A stretch of 64,000 nt of DNA from Natrinema versiforme JCM 10478 (lineage in GTDB: Archaea; Halobacteriota; Halobacteria; Halobacteriales; Natrialbaceae). Position numbers and translations under genes: made by a program. Every line of letters begins with the position of its first letter. Position 1 is the stretch's first letter. Of this stretch, positions 33,051-41,973 are shown one piece after another. The notes under the pieces were generated by a model. The model was not told where the DNA came from. It did not search any database and saw only the letters and a list, made by a program, of their open reading frames with translations. The stretch is taken from NCBI RefSeq assembly GCF_000337195.1, contig NZ_AOID01000053.1:49554-113553 (forward strand), written 5' to 3'.

Positions 33051-33515
33051 ATGGCAGACCGACCCCGCCCCTTCGACGGTATCGACGAACTGCTCGACCG
33101 ACTGAACCGCCAGATCGAGACGGCGGCGAAGTCGTGGGAAACGCAGGTCGACCAGCGGAGCCAACTCGATCTCTCGATGAGCGGCGCGGAGACGAGTCTG
33201 GACCTCGCGGACGAGGGCGACGAGTTCGTCGTCACGATCGACGTCCCCGGCTACGAGAACGACGACCTCGAGTTGCGCCTCTCCGGGCAGACGCTGGCCG
33301 TGTCGGGCCAGCGAGAGCACAGTCAAGAGTTCGGGGGCGACGAGGAGAACTACATCCGACGCGAGCGGGAGACGAAATCGTTCAGTCGACAGCTTCGCCT
33401 CCCCGAACCGGTCGACGACGACGCAGTCAAAGCCAGCGTCAACAACGGCATCCTGACGATCCGGCTGCCGAAACGCGAGCCGGACGACGAGGCTCGCTCG
33501 ATCGACATCGACTGA
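33051..33515 (+). CDS. Hsp20/alpha-crystallin small heat-shock protein
   Basis: 154 residues from ATG 33051 (MADRPRPFDGIDELLDRLNR). Helical N-terminus, alpha-crystallin domain (about 55-145: DEFVVTIDVPGYENDDLELR, SFSRQLRLPEPVDDDAVKAS, NNGILTIRLPK), short acidic C-terminus. It would be an ATP-independent chaperone. Isolated gene convergent with the DHH phosphoesterase, 31 bp away. ATG 33006 is possible but gives an unconserved extension. Confidence 0.95.
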   Translation: MADRPRPFDGIDELLDRLNRQIETAAKSWETQVDQRSQLDLSMSGAETSLDLADEGDEFVVTIDVPGYENDDLELRLSGQTLAVSGQREHSQEFGGDEENYIRRERETKSFSRQLRLPEPVDDDAVKASVNNGILTIRLPKREPDDEARSIDID

Positions 33516-33546
33516 GGCGCGCGAGCGAGCCGAGCGACCGGCCGCA

Positions 33547-34545
33547 TCAATCGTCGAGGTTCAACGAGTCGAAGAACCGGCGGGTGAGCCGTCCCCCGAC
33601 GAACTCGAGGAGTTCGTCGGCGTCGTCGCCCTCGTCGGCGAACAGCCCGAGTTCGATCCGGCCGCCGGCCATGTCGTGGTGGCCGCCGACCGGGCCGAGA
33701 TCGTCGAACCCCTCCTCTAACGTCTCGCCCATGTGGACCCGTGGGTCGATCGAGCGGCCGCTCAGGCGGATCACGTCGTCGACGATCCCGTAGACCAAAA
33801 CCGTGTTGACGCCCTCGAGGTTGAGCAAGTAGTCCGCCGCCTGCGGGAGCGCGTCCGTCTCGGTCGTTTTCCCGGCGCTCGCGACGAGCGAGGAGCCCCG
33901 GCGTTCCCGGCTGGCGATCGCCCGCCCGATGGCGTCTAAGGTTCCCGGCGAAAACGCGCTGCCGTAGAGCTGTTCGAGGGTCTCGAGTTCCGCGTCGGGG
34001 TAGACCGACAGCGCGGCCTCGTACTCGCGCCGAGTCGGCTCGCGAACGAAGTCCAGTCGCTCCCGGTGGAGGGCAAAGAGCAGCGCCGAGGCGAGCCGCG
34101 TGGTCAGATCGACCTCGAGGTCCCGCAGGTACTCGACGAAGATGGTCGCCGTCGCGCCGTAGTCGGTGCGAACGTCCTCGAACGCGGCGGCGGCCGACTC
34201 GCCTGGGTGGTGGTCGACGACGATATCGGGAGTGACCTCCGGCGGAACCTCGGTGTTCGCGCCCGGACTGCTGTGATCGACGAAGCTCACGCTGTCGTAG
34301 TCCGCGAGTGTCACCTCCGAGATCGTCCGGAGACTGATGTCCAGCAGGTTGACGAACGCGCGGTTTTGCTGGTGGGAGATCTCGCCGCCGTAGGCTATCG
34401 TCACGTCCGCCACGTCGTGTTCGCGAGCGATCGCTTCGAGCGCGAGCGCGCTGGCGAGACAGTCCGGGTCCGGATTGTCGTGGCAGACGATCGCCAGCGA
34501 GTCGGTCGTCTCGAGGGCGGACACGAGCGCTGCCGCGCGGGACAT
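33547..34545 (-). CDS. DHH-family phosphoesterase
   Basis: 332 residues from ATG 34545 (MSRAAALVSALETTDSLAIV). Motif I CHDNPDPDCLASA, motif DHSSPG, motif VDHHPG and the C-terminal DHHA1 glycine box GPVGGHHDMAGGRIELGL identify a DHH/DHHA1 phosphoesterase of the RecJ-like/NrnA group, acting on short oligonucleotides or cyclic dinucleotides or pAp. Archaea carry several paralogues, so the exact substrate is open. The open frame extends to 35913 but that part is the antisense of the thiolase gene. Confidence 0.92.
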   Translation of the reverse strand: MSRAAALVSALETTDSLAIVCHDNPDPDCLASALALEAIAREHDVADVTIAYGGEISHQQNRAFVNLLDISLRTISEVTLADYDSVSFVDHSSPGANTEVPPEVTPDIVVDHHPGESAAAAFEDVRTDYGATATIFVEYLRDLEVDLTTRLASALLFALHRERLDFVREPTRREYEAALSVYPDAELETLEQLYGSAFSPGTLDAIGRAIASRERRGSSLVASAGKTTETDALPQAADYLLNLEGVNTVLVYGIVDDVIRLSGRSIDPRVHMGETLEEGFDDLGPVGGHHDMAGGRIELGLFADEGDDADELLEFVGGRLTRRFFDSLNLDD

Positions 34546-34693
34546 ACTCGAGGTACGTGAACGAGACGCTTGAATCCCGTGTCGCGTCTCAGTACGCCTG
34601 AATGCCACGCGTTCGTTCTCGAACGCGCTCCACCTTGCCCAGTCGACTCTCGCCGTGGCGCGTCTGTGATGATCGACCGTGAGCGAGTGTACA

Positions 34694-34701
34694 CTTATTT
34701 C
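34694..34701 (+). promoter_or_regulatory. TATA-like box of the thiolase operon
   Basis: CTTATTTC centred about 28 nt upstream of ATG 34726. It implies a leaderless transcript and settles the start against the longer frame at 34570. Confidence 0.6.
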
Positions 34702-34725
34702 ACAGCGCCCCTCCGAAAGACGAGT

Positions 34726-35904
34726 ATGCGAGACGCGTACCTCGTCGGCGCGGGGCAGTCGGATTACGGGACCTTCCCCTCCGAAAGCTACCGATCCCTG
34801 TTCCGCACGGCGTTCGACGCAGCGACTGACAGCGTGCAGAATGGACTCGAGGCCGAGGACATCGACGAGGCCGTTATCGGCAACCTCGGGGTCGGGGGCC
34901 GCCAACTCGGCCTCTCCGGGCCAGCAGTGACCGAACACGTGGGCCTCGACGGCGTGCCGACGACGCGGGTCGAGAACGCCTGTGCGGCGAGCGGCTTCGC
35001 GGTCCGGCAGGCGGTCCAAGCCGTCAAGTCGGGGATGGCCGACGTCGTCCTCGCGGGCGGCTTCGAGATCATGTCCGACATGAGTTCGGACGCGACGAAG
35101 TACTGGCTCGGCGTCTCCGGGGAGACCGAGTGGGAGCGGCTCTCGGGCACCACCTTCTCCGGCGTCTACGCGCAGATGGCCAGCGTCCACATGGAGCAGT
35201 ACGGCACCACGCGCGAACAGCTCTCGCGGGTCGCGGTGAAAAACCACGCGAACGGGGCCAAGAACCCCCACGCGCAGTTGGGCTTCGAGTGCTCGCTCGA
35301 GGACGCCCAGTCCGCGCCGGTCGTCGCGGACCCGCTGAACCTCTATCACTGCTGTCCGACCTCGGACGGCGCGGCCTGTGCGCTGATCGTCAGCGAGGAC
35401 GTGGTCGACGACTACACGGACGACCCGATCCGCGTCGCTGGCGTCGGTGCCGGCAGCGACAACGTCGGCCTCTTCCAGCGGGATACCTACACCGGCGTGC
35501 CCGCGAGCCAGCGGGCCGGCGAGAAAGCCTATGAGATGGCCGGCGTCGAGCCCGACGACCTCGACTTCGCGGAGGTCCACGACTGCTTCGCAATCGCTGA
35601 ACTGCTCGCCTACGAGGACCTCGGCTTCTGCGAGACGGGCGAGGCGGGCCAACTGATCGAGTCCGGCGAGACCGAACTCGGCGGCGAACTGCCGGTCAAC
35701 ACCTCCGGCGGCCTCAAGTCCAAGGGCCATCCCATCGGCGCGACCGGTGCCGGGCAGGTCGTCGAGGCCTACAAACAGCTCACCGAGAACGCGGGCGAGC
35801 GACAGGTCGAGAACCCGACCCGCGGGCTGACCCACAACGTCGGCGGCAGCGGTGGTGCCGCCGTCGTTCACGTGTTTGAGAAAGAACAGGAGGTGAGCGC
35901 CTGA
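34726..35904 (+). CDS. Thiolase-family acyltransferase
   Basis: 392 residues from ATG 34726 (MRDAYLVGAGQSDYGTFPSE). The nucleophile region VENACAASGFAVRQAVQAV, the HDCFAIAELLAYEDLG segment and the C-terminal GGLKSKGHPIGATGAGQVVE glycine loop mark the SCP-x/archaeal thiolase family. In archaea such thiolases pair with an HMG-CoA-synthase-like protein and a DUF35 protein and convert acetyl-CoA or acyl-CoA. It overlaps the next gene by one base, so it is one operon. Whether the substrate is acetoacetyl-CoA is not shown. Confidence 0.93.
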   Translation: MRDAYLVGAGQSDYGTFPSESYRSLFRTAFDAATDSVQNGLEAEDIDEAVIGNLGVGGRQLGLSGPAVTEHVGLDGVPTTRVENACAASGFAVRQAVQAVKSGMADVVLAGGFEIMSDMSSDATKYWLGVSGETEWERLSGTTFSGVYAQMASVHMEQYGTTREQLSRVAVKNHANGAKNPHAQLGFECSLEDAQSAPVVADPLNLYHCCPTSDGAACALIVSEDVVDDYTDDPIRVAGVGAGSDNVGLFQRDTYTGVPASQRAGEKAYEMAGVEPDDLDFAEVHDCFAIAELLAYEDLGFCETGEAGQLIESGETELGGELPVNTSGGLKSKGHPIGATGAGQVVEAYKQLTENAGERQVENPTRGLTHNVGGSGGAAVVHVFEKEQEVSA

Positions 35905-37331
35905 TGACCGCAATCACCGGCGTCGGCGCGTATGCGCCCCGGTTCCGCATCAGTTCCGAGGCCTTCGAGGAAGCGTGGGGCCAGTTCCACGCCGCCGGCG
36001 TCACCCAGAAGGCCGTCCCCTCGGCCGACGAGGACGCCCTCACGATGGGGTACGAGGCCGCGACGCGGGCGCTCGAGGCGGCCGAAACCGACCCCGGCGA
36101 AATCGACTGGCTCGGGTTCGCGTCCTCGCGACCGCCGGCGGCAGAAGAGGACCCGACCGCCCGGCTGGGCGCGATGCTCGCGCTCTCGGAGTCGGCGACC
36201 GGACAGGTGTTCACCGGGAGCACGCGCGCCGGCACCCGGGCGCTCTGGGCCGGCCTCGATGCGCTCGAGGCCGAGTCGACCACCGCGCTGGTCGTCGCGG
36301 CCGACGCGCCGAAGGGCGACCCCGACGACGGGATGGATCACGCGGCCGGAGCCGGCTCGGCGGCGTTCGTCGTAGAGCGCGAAGGCCCCGCCGAAATCAC
36401 CGACCGCGCGGAGTATTCCGCGCCGTATCCGGGGACCCGATTCCGCAACACCGGCGAGGACGAGACGCGGGGACTGGGCGTCACCCAGTACGACCGGCAG
36501 GCGTTTTCCGAGACGATCGGCGGTGCCGTCTCCGGTCTCGAGGTTGACCCTGACCCCGAGGCGGCCGCGATTCAGGCACCCGACGGCAAACTGCCCTACC
36601 GCGCCGCCGGCGCGGCCGGCGTGAGCACCGACGACATTCAGGCGGCTGCGACAGTTCACGAATTGGGTGATCTCGGAGCCGCAAGCGTTCCCGTCTCGCT
36701 CGCGACAGCGCTCGCAGACGGCTACGAGTCGGTATTGGGGGTCTCCCACGGCAGCGGCGCGGGCGCGGACGCGTTCGTCGTTTCCACCGAGGGCGACGTG
36801 CCTGCAGAGACCGCACTCGAGGGGGCGGACACGCTCTCCTACGCGGAGTACCTGCGCCAGCGCGGCGTCGTGACCACCGGGCCGCCGTCGGGCGGCGGCG
36901 CGTACGTCAGCGTCCCCTCGTGGAAACGGTCGCTTCCCCAGCGCTACCGGCTCGAGGCCGGTCGCTGTTCGAAGTGTGGCGCGCTATCCTTCCCGCCGGA
37001 AGGAGCCTGTGACGACTGCGGGGCGCTCGCCGAGTACGAGCCCCTCGAACTCACCGGAGAGGGCACGATCGAAGCCGTGACGACCATCTCGCAGGGCGGC
37101 GCACCGCCGGAGTTCGCCGAACAGCAGGCCAAGGCCGGCGACTATGCGGCCGCGATCGTCGCGCTTGAAACGGATAGCGGCGACCAGACCGTCAGCGCTC
37201 CGGCGATGGGGGCCGACGCGGATCCCGACGCGTTCGCGGTCGGCGACCGCATCGAGACGACGATCCGCCGGATCTACACGCAGGAAGGCGTCACCCGCTA
37301 CGGGTTCAAGATTCGACCCGCGAGCGACTAG
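35904..37331 (+). CDS. HMG-CoA-synthase-like protein fused to a DUF35 domain
   Basis: 475 residues. About 1-335 is an HMG-CoA-synthase/KAS-III-like thiolase fold (MTAITGVGAYAPRFRISSEA, DWLGFASSRPPAAEEDP, HGSGAGADAFVVSTEG). Residues about 345-470 are a DUF35/OB-fold zinc ribbon (CSKCGALSFPPEGACDDCG, then GTIEAVTTISQGGAPPEF). In archaea acetoacetyl-CoA thiolase and HMG-CoA synthase form a complex held by a DUF35 protein; here the synthase-like and DUF35 parts are one polypeptide. The usual catalytic Cys position has Gly/Ser-Thr (QVFTGSTRAGTRAL), so activity as a synthase is doubtful. Confidence 0.85.
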   Translation: MTAITGVGAYAPRFRISSEAFEEAWGQFHAAGVTQKAVPSADEDALTMGYEAATRALEAAETDPGEIDWLGFASSRPPAAEEDPTARLGAMLALSESATGQVFTGSTRAGTRALWAGLDALEAESTTALVVAADAPKGDPDDGMDHAAGAGSAAFVVEREGPAEITDRAEYSAPYPGTRFRNTGEDETRGLGVTQYDRQAFSETIGGAVSGLEVDPDPEAAAIQAPDGKLPYRAAGAAGVSTDDIQAAATVHELGDLGAASVPVSLATALADGYESVLGVSHGSGAGADAFVVSTEGDVPAETALEGADTLSYAEYLRQRGVVTTGPPSGGGAYVSVPSWKRSLPQRYRLEAGRCSKCGALSFPPEGACDDCGALAEYEPLELTGEGTIEAVTTISQGGAPPEFAEQQAKAGDYAAAIVALETDSGDQTVSAPAMGADADPDAFAVGDRIETTIRRIYTQEGVTRYGFKIRPASD

Positions 37332-37454
37332 CCGGCTCGAGTTCCGTCGTCGAATCCGTCGCCTCGACTGCCGACGGCGTCGGCATCGCCGTCGACGGAT
37401 ATAACCTGGCCCTACGGGGCGGGGTTTCTCCTTTCCTCCCACAAAGAACAGCGC

Positions 37455-38711
37455 ATGGCGGAGCCATTACTCATCATCGGGTTGCTGGTGGCGGTGTTCG
37501 TCGGGTACAACATCGGCGGCTCCTCGACGGGGGTCGCCTTCGGACCGGCGGTCGGGAGTCGGATCGTCAGGAAAGTCACCGCCGCGGCGCTTTTCACCAT
37601 CTTCGCGTTCGTCGGGGCGTGGACCGTCGGGCGAAACGTCATCGAAACGATGAGCAGCGGGATCGTCGACGCGGCGGTCTTCTCACCCGAAGCGAGCGTT
37701 GGCGTCCTCTTTTTCACCGGCCTCTCCCTCCTGGTGTCGAACGCCTACGGCGTCCCGGCGTCGACGTCGATGACCGCGGTCGGTGCCATCGTCGGACTCG
37801 GGCTGGCGACGGGAACGCTCGACGCCGCCCTGATGTTCACGATCCTCTCGGCGTGGATCGTCGCCCCGTTGACCGCCGCTTCGGTGGGGGCCATCATCGG
37901 CCGGTATTTGTACCCCTATCTCGACGCCAAGTTCTCGTTCGGTCGCCTGCGGGACCCGTTGATCGCCATCGATAGGCGGGGGCGGATTCCTCGGCCGAGG
38001 ATCAATCAAAACGCAGCGTCCAGAGACATCGGTGGGGCGACGCTGGTGGTCATGATCGCGTGCTACATGGGGTTCAGTGCCGGGGCGTCGAACGCCGCGA
38101 ACGCGGTCGCGCCGCTGGTCGGGAACGGGAGCATCGCCGCCGATCCGGCGATCCTCCTGGCGGTCGGCTCGATCAGCCTTGGCGGGTTCACGATCGCCCG
38201 ACGGACGCTGGCGACGGTGGGCAACGACATCACCGACCTGCCGATCCTGGCAGCGCTCATCGTTTCGACGATCGGTGCGACGATCATTACCATCCTTTCT
38301 TGGCTCGGCATTCCGGCCAGCCTCGCGGTGAGTACGACATCCTGTATCATCGGTCTGGGCTGGGGGCGAGCGAGTCGCGCGCGGACGCTCGCGGAGATCG
38401 CGACGCCGACGCCGGCCGAGGAGTCGGCCCCGGAGTTGACGACGGGCGCACTCGCGGCCTCACCGACTGACGCCGACGCCGACACGCCGGCGAGCCCGAC
38501 CGTCGGCGAACTCTCCGAAGGGGACGTCCCCGACCCGGACGAACAGGTTTCCGACGGCGGCGTCCCGCCGATCGGCGAGGAACGACCGGACGAACTGTCC
38601 GCCGAAAGCCTGTTCGACCCCGCGGCCACGGCCCGGATCGTCGTCCTCTGGGTACTCACCCCGGTGCTGTCGCTCACCGGTGCGTACGTCCTGTTTTCGT
38701 TCATAACGTAG
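37455..38711 (+). CDS. PiT-family inorganic phosphate transporter
   Basis: 418 residues, about ten membrane helices split by an acidic cytoplasmic loop of about 85 residues before the last helix. The PD001131-type signatures GYNIGGSSTGVAFGPAVGS and GFSAGASNAANAVAPLVGNG, one in each half, are diagnostic of PiT. Phosphate enters with cations. The DUF47 (PhoU-like) partner common next to bacterial pit is absent here. Start ATG 37455. Confidence 0.95.
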   Translation: MAEPLLIIGLLVAVFVGYNIGGSSTGVAFGPAVGSRIVRKVTAAALFTIFAFVGAWTVGRNVIETMSSGIVDAAVFSPEASVGVLFFTGLSLLVSNAYGVPASTSMTAVGAIVGLGLATGTLDAALMFTILSAWIVAPLTAASVGAIIGRYLYPYLDAKFSFGRLRDPLIAIDRRGRIPRPRINQNAASRDIGGATLVVMIACYMGFSAGASNAANAVAPLVGNGSIAADPAILLAVGSISLGGFTIARRTLATVGNDITDLPILAALIVSTIGATIITILSWLGIPASLAVSTTSCIIGLGWGRASRARTLAEIATPTPAEESAPELTTGALAASPTDADADTPASPTVGELSEGDVPDPDEQVSDGGVPPIGEERPDELSAESLFDPAATARIVVLWVLTPVLSLTGAYVLFSFIT

Positions 38712-38765
38712 CCCCGTCTCGCCTCCGTCCGTCGATTGCGTCACCGAAACCGAGCTCTCGAGCGC

Positions 38766-39764
38766 CTAGTCCCCCGTCAACGCCTCGCTCGCCGGTGCGA
38801 ACTCGATCGTCTGGCCGAGCCCCCGTTCGCTGGCGCGCTCGTAGAGCAGGTACGCCGCGGCGACGGTCTCGATGCCCGTCCCGCCGCTGTCGAAGACCGT
38901 GATCTCGTCGTCGCTCGTCCGACCCGGCGCGTTCCCCGCGACGATCTCGCCGAGTTCCGCGTGGACGTGGTCCTCGGTGATCGCGCCCGCCTCGAGCGCC
39001 TGCATGAACGAGCCGGCGTCGACCGTCGCCCGTTCGCGGAGGTCTGGAACGTAGGTCGCCCGCTCGATGGTTTTCGCGTCCAGTTCGCGCTTGTCCGGCG
39101 AGTACTGGCCCATCGCGGTGACGTGAGTCCCGGGCTCGAGGTCGTCGCCGTCGAAGACGGGCTCGCTCGCCTTCGTCGCCGTGATCACGACGTCCGCGCC
39201 CGTCACGGCGGCGCTACTCGAGTCGACCGCGTGAACGTCGGCCTCGAGATCGGCGTCGAAGTCGGTTGCGAAGGCCTCGCGATTCGCGGGCGTCGGCGAG
39301 TAGACGCGGACCTCGTCGAACGCCCGGACGGTCGCGGTCGCGCGGAGTTGGCCTCGCGCTTGCGCGCCGCTGCCGATGATCGCGAGGGTGTCGGCGTCGT
39401 CACGGGCGAGTTCGTCGACGGCAACGGCTCCAGCAGCGCCGGTCTTGAACGGGTTCATGCTCGCGCCGTCAAGCAGGGCAAGCGGCGCGCCGCTCTCGGC
39501 GTCGAACAGCGGCGTCATAAACCACGCGTCGCCGGCACCGAAGCCGGCGCTGTACATGTAGCCGCCCATCGCGCCGGTTTCGGGGAGGACGGCGGCATAG
39601 CTCGTGAGCATGCCCTCGGGATCGGCGCGGAGGAACTTCGATCGCGGCTGAGCGGGCGCACCGTTGCCGCGCTGACGGTACCCCTCGCGGACGGCGTCGA
39701 CGTACTCGGCCGGGGCCGCGAGGTCGGCGACGGTCGCACTGGTCAGAAACAGGGTCTCAGTCAT
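38766..39764 (-). CDS. Ornithine cyclodeaminase/alanine dehydrogenase family protein
   Basis: 332 residues from ATG 39764 (MTETLFLTSATVADLAAPAE). NAD-binding AIIGSGAQARGQLRATA and the SKFLRADPEGMLTSY substrate region match the OCD/mu-crystallin family. In archaea the enzyme is often alanine dehydrogenase, in others ornithine cyclodeaminase, ketimine reductase or a related imine reductase. Neighbours do not discriminate. The family is certain, the substrate is not. Confidence 0.92.
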   Translation of the reverse strand: MTETLFLTSATVADLAAPAEYVDAVREGYRQRGNGAPAQPRSKFLRADPEGMLTSYAAVLPETGAMGGYMYSAGFGAGDAWFMTPLFDAESGAPLALLDGASMNPFKTGAAGAVAVDELARDDADTLAIIGSGAQARGQLRATATVRAFDEVRVYSPTPANREAFATDFDADLEADVHAVDSSSAAVTGADVVITATKASEPVFDGDDLEPGTHVTAMGQYSPDKRELDAKTIERATYVPDLRERATVDAGSFMQALEAGAITEDHVHAELGEIVAGNAPGRTSDDEITVFDSGGTGIETVAAAYLLYERASERGLGQTIEFAPASEALTGD

Positions 39765-39842
39765 ACTCGGTACCACGGAACGGCAGCGGGAAAAACAATC
39801 GAAAGCGAAAGGGGAGAGGGGAGAATCGGAGAGACAGTGAGA

Positions 39843-40058
39843 TTAGTCCGCGTTCATCGGCGGGCGTGCGGACCGGGGCTCGTCGGCGGAGTCGGCTGGC
39901 GTATTGACGAACATTGCGTGCCCGATAATTCCCATCGCGACCAGCGATCCGAGCGGCACCGCCGTCGTCAGAGACAGTCCGACGACCATCAGGGCCGCGG
40001 TGATACCGAGCAGTGCGACTGGGATGAGGCCGAGAACAATGTCGTAATATCCAGTCAT
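39843..40058 (-). CDS. Small two-helix membrane protein
   Basis: 71 residues from ATG 40058 (MTGYYDIVLGLIPVALLGIT). Two hydrophobic helices (about 7-30 and 35-56), ending in a short hydrophilic tail. The start at 40058 rather than 40103 is supported by the TATA-like ACTTATATGG about 32 nt upstream. The protein looks like a conserved haloarchaeal small membrane protein with no known role. It sits 79 bp from the end of the ornithine cyclodeaminase gene, same strand. Confidence 0.75.
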   Translation of the reverse strand: MTGYYDIVLGLIPVALLGITAALMVVGLSLTTAVPLGSLVAMGIIGHAMFVNTPADSADEPRSARPPMNAD

Positions 40059-40085
40059 AATGTATTCTATAGTATGGGAAATATC

Positions 40086-40094
40086 CATATAAGT
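40086..40094 (-). promoter_or_regulatory. TATA-like box of the small membrane protein gene
   Basis: CTTATATGG on the minus strand, about 32 nt upstream of ATG 40058. Confidence 0.5.
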
Positions 40095-40353
40095 GTTTCC
40101 CATAATCGGTTCATGGTAGACGGGTCTCTAACGAGTATCCATAGCGACACACACCCATAACTTATGAGTTGCATATCTGACTCTCGGATAATGATATATT
40201 ACCGTTCGGTATGTTCAATTCTTTGAACTTATCACCGATACCGGCTAGAGAACGGAAGAAGAGGCGTTCTCTTCCCCATGGTGAAACTGACTCCATATAT
40301 CGTATACGTCCGATTCCGTTCACGTCAGCGGCGTCGATCGCCGGCGCAAAGAA
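40095..40353. other. A+T-rich intergenic stretch
   Basis: Visibly richer in A+T than the rest outside the island, with no plausible gene. Nothing beyond possible promoter-like AT runs is seen (for example near 40190). Confidence 0.4.
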
Positions 40354-40779
40354 TTACTCAGTTGCTGATCGGTACACGGAGTAGCCGAGTCGCCAGCCGA
40401 GCAAGACCAGCAGTCCGAAGCCGGTGATGACAAGGGGGAACGGCCACGTCGCACTGCCCTCGAACAACGGGGACGCCCGGAGCATGAGCCCGACGTTCGC
40501 CGCCGCGATCCACGCCACGGCCGTCAGCCGGAGCCCGTCGCGTCCCACGGGGCGGTCGCGGGTGTAAATGCCCGCGAGGAGCGCGACAGCGAGCCAGCCG
40601 ATCACGAACGGTGCAATCGTCTCGAGCGAGGCGAGCGGTTCGGCGAGCGGGTTCCCGCCGTGTTCGATGCGGCCGAAGAGGACGAAGCCGGCGACGAGAA
40701 GGGTATCGACCGCCGCGGTGCCGACTCGTTCTCGACCGGTCGGACGATCGCGGGCCCCGGTTTGAACTGCCGTATCCAT
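40354..40779 (-). CDS. DUF3054 membrane protein
   Basis: 141 residues from ATG 40779 (MDTAVQTGARDRPTGRERVG). Four membrane helices, with DTLLVAGFVLFGRIEHGGNP and ETIAPFVIGWLAVALLAGIY typical of DUF3054, an actinobacterial and haloarchaeal family. Function unknown. A TATA-like TCAATAGG lies about 28 nt upstream of 40779, which argues against the arginine-rich longer start. Confidence 0.88.
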   Translation of the reverse strand: MDTAVQTGARDRPTGRERVGTAAVDTLLVAGFVLFGRIEHGGNPLAEPLASLETIAPFVIGWLAVALLAGIYTRDRPVGRDGLRLTAVAWIAAANVGLMLRASPLFEGSATWPFPLVITGFGLLVLLGWRLGYSVYRSATE

Positions 40780-41207
40780 ACGCGACCCTCGTGGCCGAGG
40801 TCCTATTGATTTCCCGATTCTGCCCACACGACGGGAACGAGTGCGGCGAACGAAAGTCACGAGACGAATTCGGTCGAGTTGCGACCAACCCCGTCTCGGT
40901 CGAGACGGTCACTGCGATCCCTGACAGGAGAGGAGGAACTCGGCGACGGGCGGCCGCCGAGTGCCGTCCATCGGACAGCGCGTCTCCGTGCGAGGGTCGC
41001 CTCGCACGACCGGTCGATGGGCGAACACGCACTTTGTTATCGACACCGTTCAGCAGCGATCGCTCTATCCCGGGCCGCTCTCGTTCGGTAAGCGGATCCT
41101 ACACCGCCCGCTCGGACCGGCCTGCTCGAGACGCGAGTCCAGTCCCGGGGCGACGCGAGACGATGGCCGACCCGCAAGCTGACCGCGCGGGTGACTGTCA
41201 GCAGAAG

Positions 41208-41216
41208 AACTAATAT
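41208..41216 (+). promoter_or_regulatory. TATA-like box of the J-domain gene
   Basis: AACTAATAT about 29 nt upstream of ATG 41242, supporting a leaderless start there. Confidence 0.5.
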
Positions 41217-41241
41217 GGGACGAACCCGAACCGCTCGCGTA

Positions 41242-41973
41242 ATGGCTGTAGTCGGCGAACGTCGGGCCGGCTGTGACGGGTGCGGTCGAACGGTCGGGCT
41301 CGAGGAGTTGACGACGGTGACGATGCCGGACGGCGAGCAGGTCGTCTGCTGTCCGGAGTGTACGCCCCACGCCAGAGCGGCTGCCCAAAAGGGGAACTCG
41401 CTCGATCAGCGTCGGGGAACCTGTGACGGCTGTACCGAGCCCTGTCTCACGGCCGAGCTCGAGGACATCGTCCTCGACGACGGAACGGTTCTGTCGTGTT
41501 GTCCGTCCTGCGTGGCCGAAGCGCCCGGTCACGGCGGTTCGGACGGCGCTGACACGGATGCAACCGACACAGACACCGCTCGAGCCGACGGCTCGGCGAC
41601 GACCGGGTCCGGCGAAACGGCCGGCAGCGAGACCGGCTCCGCGGAGACGGATGGCGACCGGAACCGCTGTAGTCAGTGTCGGGAACTGGTTGCCGTCGAG
41701 CGCTTTCGAGTCACCACGATTGACGAGCGAACCGAGCGGCTGTGTCCCGACTGCAAAGCCGACGCGGAGGAGAAGGGAATCATCACTGATGTCGCCATGC
41801 GAAAACAGCGGGCTCGCGAGGTGCTCGGCGTGGACGCGGACGCCGACGACGAGGCGATCCGCGAGGCCTTTCACGCACAGGTCAAACGCGCCCACCCGGA
41901 CCGGGAAAGCGGCAGTCAATCGGCGTTCAAACTCGTCACCGAAGCCTACGAGCGGCTCCGAGCCGACGACTGA
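41242..41973 (+). CDS. J-domain protein with zinc-finger N-terminus
   Basis: 243 residues from ATG 41242 (MAVVGERRAGCDGCGRTVGL). Three cysteine-pair units occur: CDGCGRTV with CCPECTPH, CDGCTEPC with CCPSCVAE, and CSQCRELV with CPDCKAD. A Thr/Ser/Ala/Gly-rich linker (about 100-140) precedes the third. The last 65 residues are a J-domain (AREVLGVDADADDEAIREAF) with the HPD motif in KRAHPDRE, which stimulates Hsp70 ATPase. It is not next to dnaK. Probably a specialised co-chaperone. Its 3' end overlaps the TIR gene on the opposite strand by 28 bp. Confidence 0.85.
   Translation: MAVVGERRAGCDGCGRTVGLEELTTVTMPDGEQVVCCPECTPHARAAAQKGNSLDQRRGTCDGCTEPCLTAELEDIVLDDGTVLSCCPSCVAEAPGHGGSDGADTDATDTDTARADGSATTGSGETAGSETGSAETDGDRNRCSQCRELVAVERFRVTTIDERTERLCPDCKADAEEKGIITDVAMRKQRAREVLGVDADADDEAIREAFHAQVKRAHPDRESGSQSAFKLVTEAYERLRADD

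Noticed and set aside
33547..35913. Single 788-residue minus-strand frame
   Set aside because: Only the C-terminal part (from 34545) is the DHH phosphoesterase; the rest is antisense to the thiolase gene and lacks domain features.
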